The position numbers were made by a program, and so were the translations under genes. A stretch of DNA of 64,000 bases. It comes from DASVFB01 sp963766345 (GTDB taxonomy: Bacteria > Actinomycetota > Thermoleophilia > Gaiellales > Gaiellaceae). Shown in pieces: positions 32,235 through 41,045 of the stretch. The stretch is taken from positions 310,001 through 374,000 of the forward strand of contig CAVXZL010000012.1 of the NCBI GenBank assembly GCA_963766345.1, written 5' to 3'. A model generated the notes under the pieces. The model worked only from the letters and a program-made list of their open reading frames with translations. It did not search any database and had not been told where the DNA came from. Numbering within the stretch: position 1 is the stretch's first letter; every line of letters starts with the position of its first letter.

Positions 32235-32815
32235 CGGTGCGGCTGCCCTGCGAGCGGCGACAGCCGGCCGAAGACCGGCGCGAGGTCGCGGTCGGCGTAG
32301 AGCGCGACCGCGACGACGACGAACACGAGCGCGAAACCGACGTTCGCGAGTGCCCACCGCGGCCGGAGCGCGCGCGCGAGCGGGAACACCGCGCCGACGA
32401 CGAGCGTCCAGCCGAGGAAGTGATGCAGGAACGACGACCGCTGGAAGAACCACGCGTTCTGCTCGTGCAGCAGGAACGCTCCACCGGAGACAAGGAATGC
32501 GAACGGCGTGCAGAACCGCCACAGCGGGCTGTGCAGCTTGCCGCGCACGAGCCCGAGCTCGGCCGCGCCCGCAAGCATCATCACCTGGGCCCACAGGCCG
32601 TGAGCCACCATGTGGATCGTCGAGTTCGTGAAGAACGTCATCACGGGCCACATGAAGACGCCCATGAGAAACACGAACGACGGCCAGAGGTACGCGCGCC
32701 ACCTGCGCTTCCGCCATGCCTCCTCGCCGGCGACGGCCTCCGCGAGCAGGAACAGCCCGAGCAAGAGGAAGCCCGTCGCGAACATCCAGTGCACGTGCTC
32801 TGCAGGCGGCTGCAT
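32231..32815 (-). CDS. Six-helix membrane protein in copper cluster
   Basis: A 194-residue protein with about six transmembrane helices and several membrane-embedded histidines (EHVHWMF, HMVAHGLW, LHEQNAWF, FLHHFLGW), the pattern of a haem- or copper-binding membrane subunit. Family not recognised. Its stop overlaps the CopCD start, and its own ATG overlaps the stop of the small upstream membrane gene (TGATG), so the three are translationally coupled. Confidence 0.7.
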   Translation of the reverse strand: MQPPAEHVHWMFATGFLLLGLFLLAEAVAGEEAWRKRRWRAYLWPSFVFLMGVFMWPVMTFFTNSTIHMVAHGLWAQVMMLAGAAELGLVRGKLHSPLWRFCTPFAFLVSGGAFLLHEQNAWFFQRSSFLHHFLGWTLVVGAVFPLARALRPRWALANVGFALVFVVVAVALYADRDLAPVFGRLSPLAGQPHR

Positions 32816-33078
32816 CAGGCGTCGAGGTCCTCGACCAGGGGCCGCGCGACGAACAGGTGGAACCCGAGCCCCGCGAGCAGGATCCAGAGCGGCGGCTGGA
32901 CGAACAGCCACCAGAAGCCTTCGGCGTGCGGATGCAGCAGCGTGATCCGCCAGGGCTGCACGATCGCCCACACGACGCCGACGAGCGCCGTCAGCGGCCC
33001 GAGCACGGACAGGACGACTTGCCGCGCGTTCAGCGACCGGGCGCGCGGCTCCACGTGTGTTGCTGTCTGAGTACTCAT
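32815..33078 (-). CDS. Small membrane protein in copper cluster
   Basis: An 87-residue protein with two hydrophobic segments (VVLSVLGPLTALVGVVWAIV and FVQPPLWILLAGLGFHLFVA) linked by WRITLLHPHAEGFWW, which contains two histidines. ATG 33078 has GGGAGGA 3-9 bases upstream; a GTG one codon earlier is possible. Likely a partner of the adjacent six-helix protein. Confidence 0.7.
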   Translation of the reverse strand: MSTQTATHVEPRARSLNARQVVLSVLGPLTALVGVVWAIVQPWRITLLHPHAEGFWWLFVQPPLWILLAGLGFHLFVARPLVEDLDA

Positions 33079-33099
33079 CACTCCTCCCGAATCGACGAC

Positions 33100-33120
33100 A
33101 ACCCGGGCGTTCGCCCGGTT
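33100..33120. terminator. Terminator-like hairpin after membrane gene
   Basis: CCGGGCG (33103-33109), loop TT, CGCCCGG (33112-33118) with flanking AA/TT pairs and one bulged C. It abuts the stop of the gene at 33121-33786 and precedes the next gene by 22 bases. No strong T-run. Confidence 0.45.
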
Positions 33121-33786
33121 TTACGCCGTGACGGGAGGAGGCCTCGACTCGAACGCGAGACCGAAGAGGCGGCGAGGCGGGTCGCAGTCGTTCCGCGTGT
33201 GCGGGCCGGCGAACAGCGACACGCCGCGCCGGAGCAGCGAACGTGCCGCGGCGGCGGCGTCCTTCGCGTAGCGCTCGTAGTCCGAGAGCCATCGCGATAC
33301 CGCGCCGTAGAGCAGCGCGACGAGCACTGCGAGGACGGCGAAGACGCAGAGCGCGGACGTGTGCAGCCACGGCGACATCAGCGGCCACCGCCCCGCGGCG
33401 AAGCGCTCGCTGTCGGTCTGGACGAGGTAGAAGCCGGCGGTCAGCCCGTAGGCGATCGCCCAGCTGCGGATGGAGAGCCGGACTCGCATCCGCGGCACTT
33501 CACCGACAGGCGCGCCGACGCGGGCGAGCAGCCGCCGCGCCGCGCGCGCCGACGCCCTCGCCTTGAAGAACCGCCACGTCAGCGCGGCAAGCATCAGCGC
33601 GATCGCGATCTTCACGCCCGCGAGCAGGAACGGGTAGTAGTCGGCGCCGGCATAGCTCGGCGTCGGCACGTGGCGACCGAGGTCGAGCCGGATGGTCAGG
33701 CTGCGGCCCGCAAGCTCGGCGACGAGCGCGAGCAGCGCGAACGAGCCGAAACCGGCCAGGCGCCGGTGCGCCCTCGCGCGATCCAT
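33121..33786 (-). CDS. Four-helix membrane protein, unknown function
   Basis: A 221-residue protein with about four transmembrane helices (FGSFALLALVAELAG, FLLAGVKIAIALMLAALTW, WAIAYGLTAGFYLV, LHTSALCVFAVLAVLVALLYG) and a cytoplasmic C-terminal helix. The C-terminal FAGPHTRNDCDPPRR has a His and a Cys. Family not recognised. Upstream of, and probably cotranscribed with, the CopCD cluster. Confidence 0.65.
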   Translation of the reverse strand: MDRARAHRRLAGFGSFALLALVAELAGRSLTIRLDLGRHVPTPSYAGADYYPFLLAGVKIAIALMLAALTWRFFKARASARAARRLLARVGAPVGEVPRMRVRLSIRSWAIAYGLTAGFYLVQTDSERFAAGRWPLMSPWLHTSALCVFAVLAVLVALLYGAVSRWLSDYERYAKDAAAAARSLLRRGVSLFAGPHTRNDCDPPRRLFGLAFESRPPPVTA

Positions 33787-33818
33787 CTACGCAGTTTGCC
33801 TTGCCGGACGGCTGCTGT

Positions 33819-34202
33819 TCAACCCATGAGGGTCACGTGCCACTCCGGCACGAAGCCCTCGCGGAAGCCGACGAGGAGGATCCGCTGCCAGCGGCCCAGG
33901 CAGAGCCGGCCCTCGGCGAACGGAATCCCCTCGGAGCGCGTGCCGAGCAGCAGGCCGAGCAGCTGCTCGCGACTGGTCGCGTCGAACGGGACGAGGCGCT
34001 CGAGCAGGGAGCCGACATCGCGGAAGAAGCCGTCCTCGCGCTCGTTGACGCGGATCAGGCCGTCGTCGCCCGCGGTCACGAAGGCGATCCCGGCCGCCGA
34101 GTCGGCGCTCGAGACCGTGTGCGCGACCTCGTTCGTCACGTCCACGACGACGAGGGACGGCAGGACGCACGCGATGGAGTACGGGACCTCGACGCTCGTC
34201 AT
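33819..34202 (-). CDS. YjbQ/UPF0047-like protein lacking active-site histidines
   Basis: A 127-residue protein matching the YjbQ (secondary thiamine-phosphate synthase-like) family: DVTNEVAHTV near the start, INERED-like VNEREDGFFRDV in the middle, and the C-terminal FAEGRLCLGRWQRILLVGF. The usual HTT and the H...ADAH histidines that form the active site are replaced (AGDDGL; the loop before LLGLLLG is shortened), so catalysis is unlikely. ATG 34202 gives the family N-terminus. Confidence 0.65.
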   Translation of the reverse strand: MTSVEVPYSIACVLPSLVVVDVTNEVAHTVSSADSAAGIAFVTAGDDGLIRVNEREDGFFRDVGSLLERLVPFDATSREQLLGLLLGTRSEGIPFAEGRLCLGRWQRILLVGFREGFVPEWHVTLMG

Positions 34203-34281
34203 CGCTCGCAGGATCGTAGTGTCTGGTTGAATCACTCCGCAGGACTGGGGGAGTGGGTTTGAGGCGACGGAGGACGGAGTT

Positions 34282-34641
34282 GTGAGCGACACCGCTGGTC
34301 ACGACGCGCCGGTGGCCCGTGTCGAGCAGCGCGGGGACGCGGTGCTCGTACGGCTGGCCAACGAGCTCGACCTGTACAACGCGCATCTCGTGCGCGAAGC
34401 GCTGCTCGAGGCGACGGAGCGCGGCCCCGAGCGGCTGATCGTCGACCTGTCCGAGGTGCTGTTCGTGGATTCGACCGCGCTCGGGGTTCTGATCGAGGCG
34501 CGCAGCAAGCTCGAGAACCGGCGCGGGTTCCTGCTCGTCGCGCCGGGGGTCGAGACACGGCGCGCGCTCGCGATCTCCGGCCTCGACCGGCATTTCGCGG
34601 TCCACGAGTCGCTCGACGAAGCACTCGCCGCGACGGTCTGA
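34282..34641 (+). CDS. STAS domain anti-anti-sigma factor
   Basis: A 119-residue SpoIIAA-like STAS protein. RLANELDLYNAHLVREALL is the first strand-helix and the phospho-acceptor Ser64 lies in FVDSTALGVL. Such proteins switch anti-sigma kinases (RsbW-type). No RsbW-like kinase is in the window. GTG 34282 with GGAG upstream. Stop overlaps the next ATG (TGATG). Confidence 0.85.
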   Translation: MSDTAGHDAPVARVEQRGDAVLVRLANELDLYNAHLVREALLEATERGPERLIVDLSEVLFVDSTALGVLIEARSKLENRRGFLLVAPGVETRRALAISGLDRHFAVHESLDEALAATV

Positions 34642-35561
34642 TGCGCGCTGCTCGGATCGCCGAGCTCGGCGGCTCGCCCGCGCCGGCCGAGGTCGCGGCG
34701 CCCGAAGCCGGCGAACGCGTTCTCCTCGACGTCCTCGCGGTCGCGCTCAATCCGCTCGATGTGGCCGTCGCCGCCGGCCGTTTCTACGGCGGCCATCCGC
34801 CGCTGCCGTACACGCCCGGCTGCGAGGCCGTCGCGCGCACGGCCGGCGGCGACCGCGTCTACGTCTTCGGCGACGGGCTCGGAGTCGCGCGTGACGGAAC
34901 GCTCGCGGAGCAGGCGACGGTCGCGACCGACCGCCTCGTGCCGGTCGACGCCGAGGTCGAAGACGCGACGGCCGTCGCCTGCGGGATCGCGGGGATCATC
35001 GGCTGGGATGCGCTCGAGCGGGGACGCGTCGGCCCCGGCGACCGCGTGCTCGTCCTCGGCGCCACCGGCACGGCCGGCAGCGTCGCGGTGCAGGGAGCGA
35101 AGCTGCGAGGCGCTGAGCTCGTCGTCGCCGCCGGCCGCGACGGCGGCCGCCTCGAGCGGGCGCGTGCGCTCGGAGCCGACGCGGCGGTGACCCTCGACGA
35201 CGACCTCGCCGCCGCGTTCCAAGGCGAAGGGCCCACCGTCGTGCTGGACGCGCTCTGGGGAGCGCCGGTCGAGGCGGCGGTCGAGATAGCGGCGCAGAAG
35301 GCGCGAATCGTCCACTTCGGCCAATCCGCAGGCCCCGAAGCCACGTTCAAGTCGGCAGCGATCCGAGGCAAGGAGCTCGAGCTCCTGGGCCAATCGAACT
35401 TCGCAAGGACGAAAGAAGAGCTGCACGCGACCCACGCCGAGCTGCTGAGCCGAGTGGAGGCAGGCGAGCTCGAGGTCGACTTCGAGAAGTTCGGGCTGGA
35501 AGACGTCGAGCAAGCCTGGAAGCATCAAGCAAGCGGCGGCAAAGCAGTAGTCATCATCTGA
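34641..35561 (+). CDS. Zinc-independent MDR family quinone oxidoreductase-like protein
   Basis: A 306-residue medium-chain dehydrogenase/reductase. The GroES-like part has ALNPLDVAVAAGRFYG and YTPGCEAVA; the Rossmann part has VLVLGATGTAGSVAVQ and AAGRDGGRLERARALGADA. Zinc-ligand cysteines of alcohol dehydrogenases are missing, as in quinone oxidoreductases. NADPH is the likely cofactor. Coupled to the STAS gene but with no obvious functional link. Confidence 0.82.
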   Translation: MRAARIAELGGSPAPAEVAAPEAGERVLLDVLAVALNPLDVAVAAGRFYGGHPPLPYTPGCEAVARTAGGDRVYVFGDGLGVARDGTLAEQATVATDRLVPVDAEVEDATAVACGIAGIIGWDALERGRVGPGDRVLVLGATGTAGSVAVQGAKLRGAELVVAAGRDGGRLERARALGADAAVTLDDDLAAAFQGEGPTVVLDALWGAPVEAAVEIAAQKARIVHFGQSAGPEATFKSAAIRGKELELLGQSNFARTKEELHATHAELLSRVEAGELEVDFEKFGLEDVEQAWKHQASGGKAVVII

Positions 35562-35573
35562 CGTCCCAAAGAA

Positions 35574-35706
35574 GGCGCGGCTTGGCCGCGCCGACAGCGC
35601 CCTTCACCGAAGCAGCGCGCCCACAAAAGCCGCAGAAAACACTGGGTGGACGCGCCGAAGGCCCGTCCACCCAGTGCCCGCGCGAGATGCGAAGCATCTC
35701 GCGCGG
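35574..35706. terminator. Three tandem hairpins between convergent genes
   Basis: Three perfect stems fill the 151-base convergent gap: 8 bp at 35574-35592 (GGCGCGGC, TTG loop); 13 bp at 35640-35676 (CACTGGGTGGACG) with a further GCC-GAA-GGC tip; and 13 bp at 35678-35706 (CCGCGCGAGATGC, GAA loop). They follow the MDR gene (ends 35561) and precede the substrate-binding protein stop (35713). Best read as a bidirectional terminator, though T-runs are absent. Confidence 0.65.
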
Positions 35707-35712
35707 AAGAAG

Positions 35713-37107
35713 CTAGAGCTTCTTCCTACGCTTCCACTTGCGGTAGATACCCGTCATCTGCCGGTTCGCGGCGTTGACGGCGTCCTGCGCGCTCATCTTG
35801 CCCTGCGCCACCTCCGCGAACATCTGCGGGATCAGATAGGTCGTGAAGATCTCGTTGATCGCCGCATTCGAGAAGCCGGGATAGCCGACGTTGTGGGTGT
35901 ACTTCTCCGCGATCGTGTTGAGGATCGTGTACTTCCCGCGCGGCTTGTGCGTGTCCGCCTTGGCGACGCTCTTGATCGAGTTGAACGGAAACGCTCCGGG
36001 GAAGCTCGGGAAGTTGTAGAGCTTGCTCGCCATCGTCGCCTGCTTGTAGTTGATGATCAGGTCGGCGAGGAACTTCTCCGCCGCAGGCTTGTTCTTCGCG
36101 AACTTCCAGACGACGTAGCAGCCCATCACGTGCTCGAGGCCGAAGCGCCCGTGCGGCCCCGCCGGGATCGGCCAGATCCAGAGGTTGTCGACGAACGGCA
36201 AGTGCTGGTCCTCGGGTGTCCGTGTCGCCGAGATCGCGTTGAGGATCATCGAGCCCTTGCCGGAGTAGAGGAAGTTGTTGTTCGACGCCGGGTTCCAGCC
36301 GAAGATCTCGTCGGTCTCGCCGGTCTTGTAGATCGAGGCCATGAACTTCAGCGCGTCGACGGTCTGCTTCGACTTGATCGTGAGCTGGTTCTCCTCGTTC
36401 TGGATGAACGAGCCGAAGCACATCAGGAACGCGATGTTCGCCATGTTCGAGTCGAGCTCGTTCGACATGCCGATGCCGATCGGATGGCCGGCGCTCTTCA
36501 GCTTCGGCGCCGCCTTGCGCACGTGCTCCCACGTCGTCGGAGCTTCGCCGACGCCCGACCAGAGGTCGTGCCGCCAGACAACGGGGTCGGGGACGTAGTT
36601 GTCCGAGACGGCGAAGTACTTGCGCGTCTTCGGGTTGTAGGTCGACAGCTTCGCGAGCGTGCCCATCTTCCCGACCTTCTTGGTCGCCTGCGCGACGATG
36701 TCGTTGTGATTGATGACCTGGTCCTCGTAGATCGCCGGCGGCGCGAGGAACTGGAAGATGTCATGGCCGCTCTGGGCTGCCACCTCCGAGGCCGCGCGCG
36801 CATCGAGCTGGGTGTTCGCGATGTGGTCGACGCTCACGTTGACGTCGTTCTTCTCTCCCCACTGCTTGCACCACGTGTTGTCGAACCAGGTGTCGTAGTC
36901 GGGGACGAAGTGCACCCATTGCAGGATCTTCAGGTCGCCGCTCAGCCAGCGGCCGGTGTGCTTGTGCGGCCCAGCGAACGCGAACGCCTTCGACGCTCCT
37001 GAGCCGGCGACGCCGATCGTGGCGGCGCCGACCCCGGCACGCTTCAGCAGGTCGCGGCGAGAGAGCGGCTGCTCGGGTTGCTCGCCCGCCTCGGGCTCGT
37101 CAGACAC
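35713..37107 (-). CDS. ABC transporter substrate-binding protein, Tat-exported
   Basis: A 464-residue extracytoplasmic solute-binding protein of the family 1 (carbohydrate) type. The Tat signal has SRRDLLKRAGVGAATIG with the twin arginine, then AFAG. The mature domain shows LKILQWVHFVPDYDTWFDNT and later aromatic binding-face segments. There is no lipobox, so it may be released or retained by the Tat anchor. Sits last in the importer operon, after two permeases. Substrate not determinable, probably a sugar or oligosaccharide. Confidence 0.85.
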   Translation of the reverse strand: MSDEPEAGEQPEQPLSRRDLLKRAGVGAATIGVAGSGASKAFAFAGPHKHTGRWLSGDLKILQWVHFVPDYDTWFDNTWCKQWGEKNDVNVSVDHIANTQLDARAASEVAAQSGHDIFQFLAPPAIYEDQVINHNDIVAQATKKVGKMGTLAKLSTYNPKTRKYFAVSDNYVPDPVVWRHDLWSGVGEAPTTWEHVRKAAPKLKSAGHPIGIGMSNELDSNMANIAFLMCFGSFIQNEENQLTIKSKQTVDALKFMASIYKTGETDEIFGWNPASNNNFLYSGKGSMILNAISATRTPEDQHLPFVDNLWIWPIPAGPHGRFGLEHVMGCYVVWKFAKNKPAAEKFLADLIINYKQATMASKLYNFPSFPGAFPFNSIKSVAKADTHKPRGKYTILNTIAEKYTHNVGYPGFSNAAINEIFTTYLIPQMFAEVAQGKMSAQDAVNAANRQMTGIYRKWKRRKKL

Positions 37108-37119
37108 GGACTCCTCCTT

Positions 37120-37953
37120 TCATCGAAATGCTCCGCCGGTGAAGCCGGCGATGAACCGGTCGAGGAACGCGTTGTAGAGCAGCGCGAGCGGGATGCTCGG
37201 GATGAGCACCGACGCCGCGATCGCGCCCCACTGGACGAGATCTCCGCGGATGAGGTCGGTCGGCACACCTGCGGAGATCGTGCGGTGTTCCGAGCTCGAG
37301 ATGAACGTGACGGCGTAGATGAACTCGTTGACGCAGAGCGAGAACGTGAAGATGACGACGGTCAGGATCCCCGGCACCGAGATCGGCAGGACGATGCGCC
37401 GCAGAGCGGCGAACCTCGAGCAGCCGTCGATCATCGCGGCGTCCTCGAGCTCCCGTGGGATCGTCTTGAAGAACCCCATCATGAGCCACGTCGCGAACGG
37501 GATCGTGAACGAGGGGTAGACCACGATCAACGACCAGAGCGAGTCCTGCAGGCCGAGCTTCGAGATGACGCGCGAGAGCGGCAGGAACAAGAGCGTCGGC
37601 GGGACGAGGTACGTCAGGAAGATCGCGACGCCGAGCGTGCCGCCCACGCGACCGGACAGCCGCGCGAGCGCGTAGCCGGCCGGGAGCGCGAGCACGAGCG
37701 TGATGACGACGACGGCTGCGCCGACGATCGCCGTGTTCGCGAGCCAGCGCGGGTAGTTCGTGTCGAAGAGGTTCTGGAAGTTCTCCAGCGTCGGGCCCGG
37801 GTGGAACCAGAACGGCAGGTTCTGGACGTTCAGCAGGTCGCCGATCGGCTTCAGCGCCGTCGTCAGCATCCAGTAGAACGGGAACGCGAGCACGAAGGCG
37901 AAGAAGCCGACGACGACGTACGTCGTGATCTTCTCGCGCAGGGTCAGCGCCAT
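37120..37953 (-). CDS. Carbohydrate ABC transporter permease (MalG-like)
   Basis: A 277-residue inner-membrane permease with six helices and the EAA loop ELEDAAMIDGCSRFAALRRI that contacts the ATPase. The N-terminus VVGFFAFVLAFPFYWMLTTALKP is typical of MalG/UgpE-type subunits. Its ATG shares one base with the stop of the other permease (TAATG). Confidence 0.88.
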   Translation of the reverse strand: MALTLREKITTYVVVGFFAFVLAFPFYWMLTTALKPIGDLLNVQNLPFWFHPGPTLENFQNLFDTNYPRWLANTAIVGAAVVVITLVLALPAGYALARLSGRVGGTLGVAIFLTYLVPPTLLFLPLSRVISKLGLQDSLWSLIVVYPSFTIPFATWLMMGFFKTIPRELEDAAMIDGCSRFAALRRIVLPISVPGILTVVIFTFSLCVNEFIYAVTFISSSEHRTISAGVPTDLIRGDLVQWGAIAASVLIPSIPLALLYNAFLDRFIAGFTGGAFR

Positions 37954-38930
37954 TACGCGACCTCGCTCCGGCGGGCGAAGAAGAGCATCGTGATCGTGAC
38001 GACGGCAAGCACGGGCAGCAGGAACAGCGACACGGCCGCGCCCTCGCCGAGCGAACCGCCCTGGACGCCGGTCTGGAAGGCCCACGTCGTGATCACCTGC
38101 GTCGAGTTGAACGGGCCGCCGTTCGTGAGGATGTAGACGACCGCCATGTCGGTCGCGGTGAAGATCAGCCCGAACAGCACGGCGACGAGCGCGATCGGCA
38201 GCTGCAACGGCAGCGTGACGTAGACGAGCTTCCTGATCCCGGTCGCCCCGTCGACCTTCGCCGCGTCCTGCACCTCCTGCGGGATCGAGGCGTGGCCGGC
38301 GAGGAAGATGACGACGGCGAACGGCAGCACACGCCATGCCTGCACCGTGATGATCGCCGCCATCCCGAGGTTCTCCTGGCCGAGCCACTGCGGCGTGTTC
38401 AGCGACGTGCACTCGCCGACGTGGAACGGCCACTGGTGGAGCAGTCCGCACGCGGGCCCGATCAGTCCGGCGTGCACGAGGGTCCAGTTCACGACGCTGT
38501 AGAGGCCGTCGTAGATCCACAGCCACGTGATCGCACCGAGCGCGACCGGCGCCGCCCACGGGAGGAGGATCAGGAAGCGCAGGAACCAGCGGCCGCGGAA
38601 CGGCCTCGCGAGGTAGTTCGAGAGGATCGCCGCGCAGACGACGACGATCGCCTGCGAGAGGAGCGTCATCACGGCCGTGTTGCGGAGCGCGTGCCTGAAG
38701 ATCGGGTCGTGCCACGCGCTGCTGAAGTTGTCGAGCCCGACCCAGCTTCCGCTGAGCGAGCCGGCGGTCGCGTCGGTGAAGCTCAGGTAGATCGCGAGGA
38801 CGAACGGCGTCCCGACGAGCAGGACGATGAAGATCACGGCCGGTGCGATGAGCGCGGAAGCGAGAACGCGCCGACTCTCGAAGACATCGGCGCCGCGCCT
38901 CATCAGTCCACGCTCGGCTACGGCTACCAC
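37953..38930 (-). CDS. Carbohydrate ABC transporter permease (MalF-like)
   Basis: A 325-residue permease with an EAA loop (VQDAAKVDGATGIRKLVYVT) and about six helices; the pair with the MalG-like gene forms the translocation channel. The region about 155-195 is an unusual insertion with two cysteines (GPACGLLHQWPFHVGECTS) between helices. GTG 38930 used; ATG 10 codons downstream is also possible. Divergent from the ATPase gene. Confidence 0.85.
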   Translation of the reverse strand: MVAVAERGLMRRGADVFESRRVLASALIAPAVIFIVLLVGTPFVLAIYLSFTDATAGSLSGSWVGLDNFSSAWHDPIFRHALRNTAVMTLLSQAIVVVCAAILSNYLARPFRGRWFLRFLILLPWAAPVALGAITWLWIYDGLYSVVNWTLVHAGLIGPACGLLHQWPFHVGECTSLNTPQWLGQENLGMAAIITVQAWRVLPFAVVIFLAGHASIPQEVQDAAKVDGATGIRKLVYVTLPLQLPIALVAVLFGLIFTATDMAVVYILTNGGPFNSTQVITTWAFQTGVQGGSLGEGAAVSLFLLPVLAVVTITMLFFARRSEVA

Positions 38931-38989
38931 TTGAACCCTCCGCGTCTCTCTGGTGGCGCGGGATCTTAGTAAGGTCCGGCCCGCCGCGC

Positions 38990-40165
<1,176 letters not shown>

Positions 40166-40182
40166 CTGGGCGCCTTGCAGAC

Positions 40183-40209
40183 CATGTCCGGGGTCAGACC
40201 CCGGCCATG
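40183..40209. repeat. Dispersed palindromic repeat, copy 3
   Basis: CATGTCCGGGGTC, A, GACCCCGGCCATG: 13-base arms with one mismatch, 17 bases after the ABC ATPase stop and 35 before the convergent lipoprotein gene end. Same core as copies at 26369 and 26517. Confidence 0.75.
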
Positions 40210-40244
40210 TCCCGAGCGGACGCCGGTGCTTCCGACGCGTCGGA

Positions 40245-41042
40245 TCAGCTCAGCGTCCGCTCGAGGCGGCTGCGTTCGCGCTGCGCGTCTCCCTCGAGCT
40301 TGCGCAGCTTCGCGGTGCGGCGGTTGAACGCCTTGATCGCCGCGATCCGCGCCTTCTGCGCTTCCGTCGACGAGCTCGTCGCCACGGCGACCTGGAGGTC
40401 GTGCACCTCCTGAGCGCCGCTCTTGCCGTTCCGTAGCGCCGTCGCGAGCGCACGCGCTCGCTCAGCGATCAGGCGATAGGTCTGGATCTGCGTGCGCTGC
40501 GACGGCGCGACGACGGGAGGCGCCTCGAGCTTCGAGAGCTGCTTCGCCGCGGCGTCGAGCGGCGCCGCGTACTCGTCGAGGGCGTCCGCCTGGGCCTTGC
40601 GCGTCCGCGGCGCGCTCAGCGCGTCGTGCAGCGACTTCCCCGCAGCGCTCGCCTGCGTCAGCACGGGCGCGGCGTCGTGCACGTACGCCGCGAGCAACGC
40701 CAGCTCGTCGGCGAGCTGCGCCTCCCCGCCGACGAGCCGGCGGATCATGCCGTCGAGCCGAAACGCCTCGACGGGAGGGTCGAGCGCGTCGATGCGCCGC
40801 TCGAGTGTGTGGATCGTCCGCGCCGACTTCGTGAGGTTCGGCTGCATCTTCGCGAGGTTCGACCCGTTGGCGAGCTGCCGGTATCCGAGCGCCACCTGGC
40901 CGAGCGGAAGCGAGAGCCCGTGCTGGATCGAGTTGACGTCCGCGATGTACTGCGAGACGGACTTCTCGCTGGTGTTGTCACTGCCGCCGCAGCCCGCGAC
41001 GAGCAGGACGATGCCGACCGCCGCGGCAAGCCGGCGCGTCAT
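40245..41042 (-). CDS. Lipoprotein, coiled-coil-like
   Basis: A 265-residue predicted lipoprotein: signal peptide with lipobox LLVAGCGGS (lipidated Cys18). The mature part is largely helical and charged (LTKSARTIHTLERRIDALDPP, AKLRKLEGDAQRERSRLERT) with several Lys/Glu-rich segments. No family identified. ATG 41042 lies 3 bases from the stop of the upstream secreted protein gene, so they form an operon. Confidence 0.75.
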   Translation of the reverse strand: MTRRLAAAVGIVLLVAGCGGSDNTSEKSVSQYIADVNSIQHGLSLPLGQVALGYRQLANGSNLAKMQPNLTKSARTIHTLERRIDALDPPVEAFRLDGMIRRLVGGEAQLADELALLAAYVHDAAPVLTQASAAGKSLHDALSAPRTRKAQADALDEYAAPLDAAAKQLSKLEAPPVVAPSQRTQIQTYRLIAERARALATALRNGKSGAQEVHDLQVAVATSSSTEAQKARIAAIKAFNRRTAKLRKLEGDAQRERSRLERTLS

Positions 41043-41045
41043 CGG

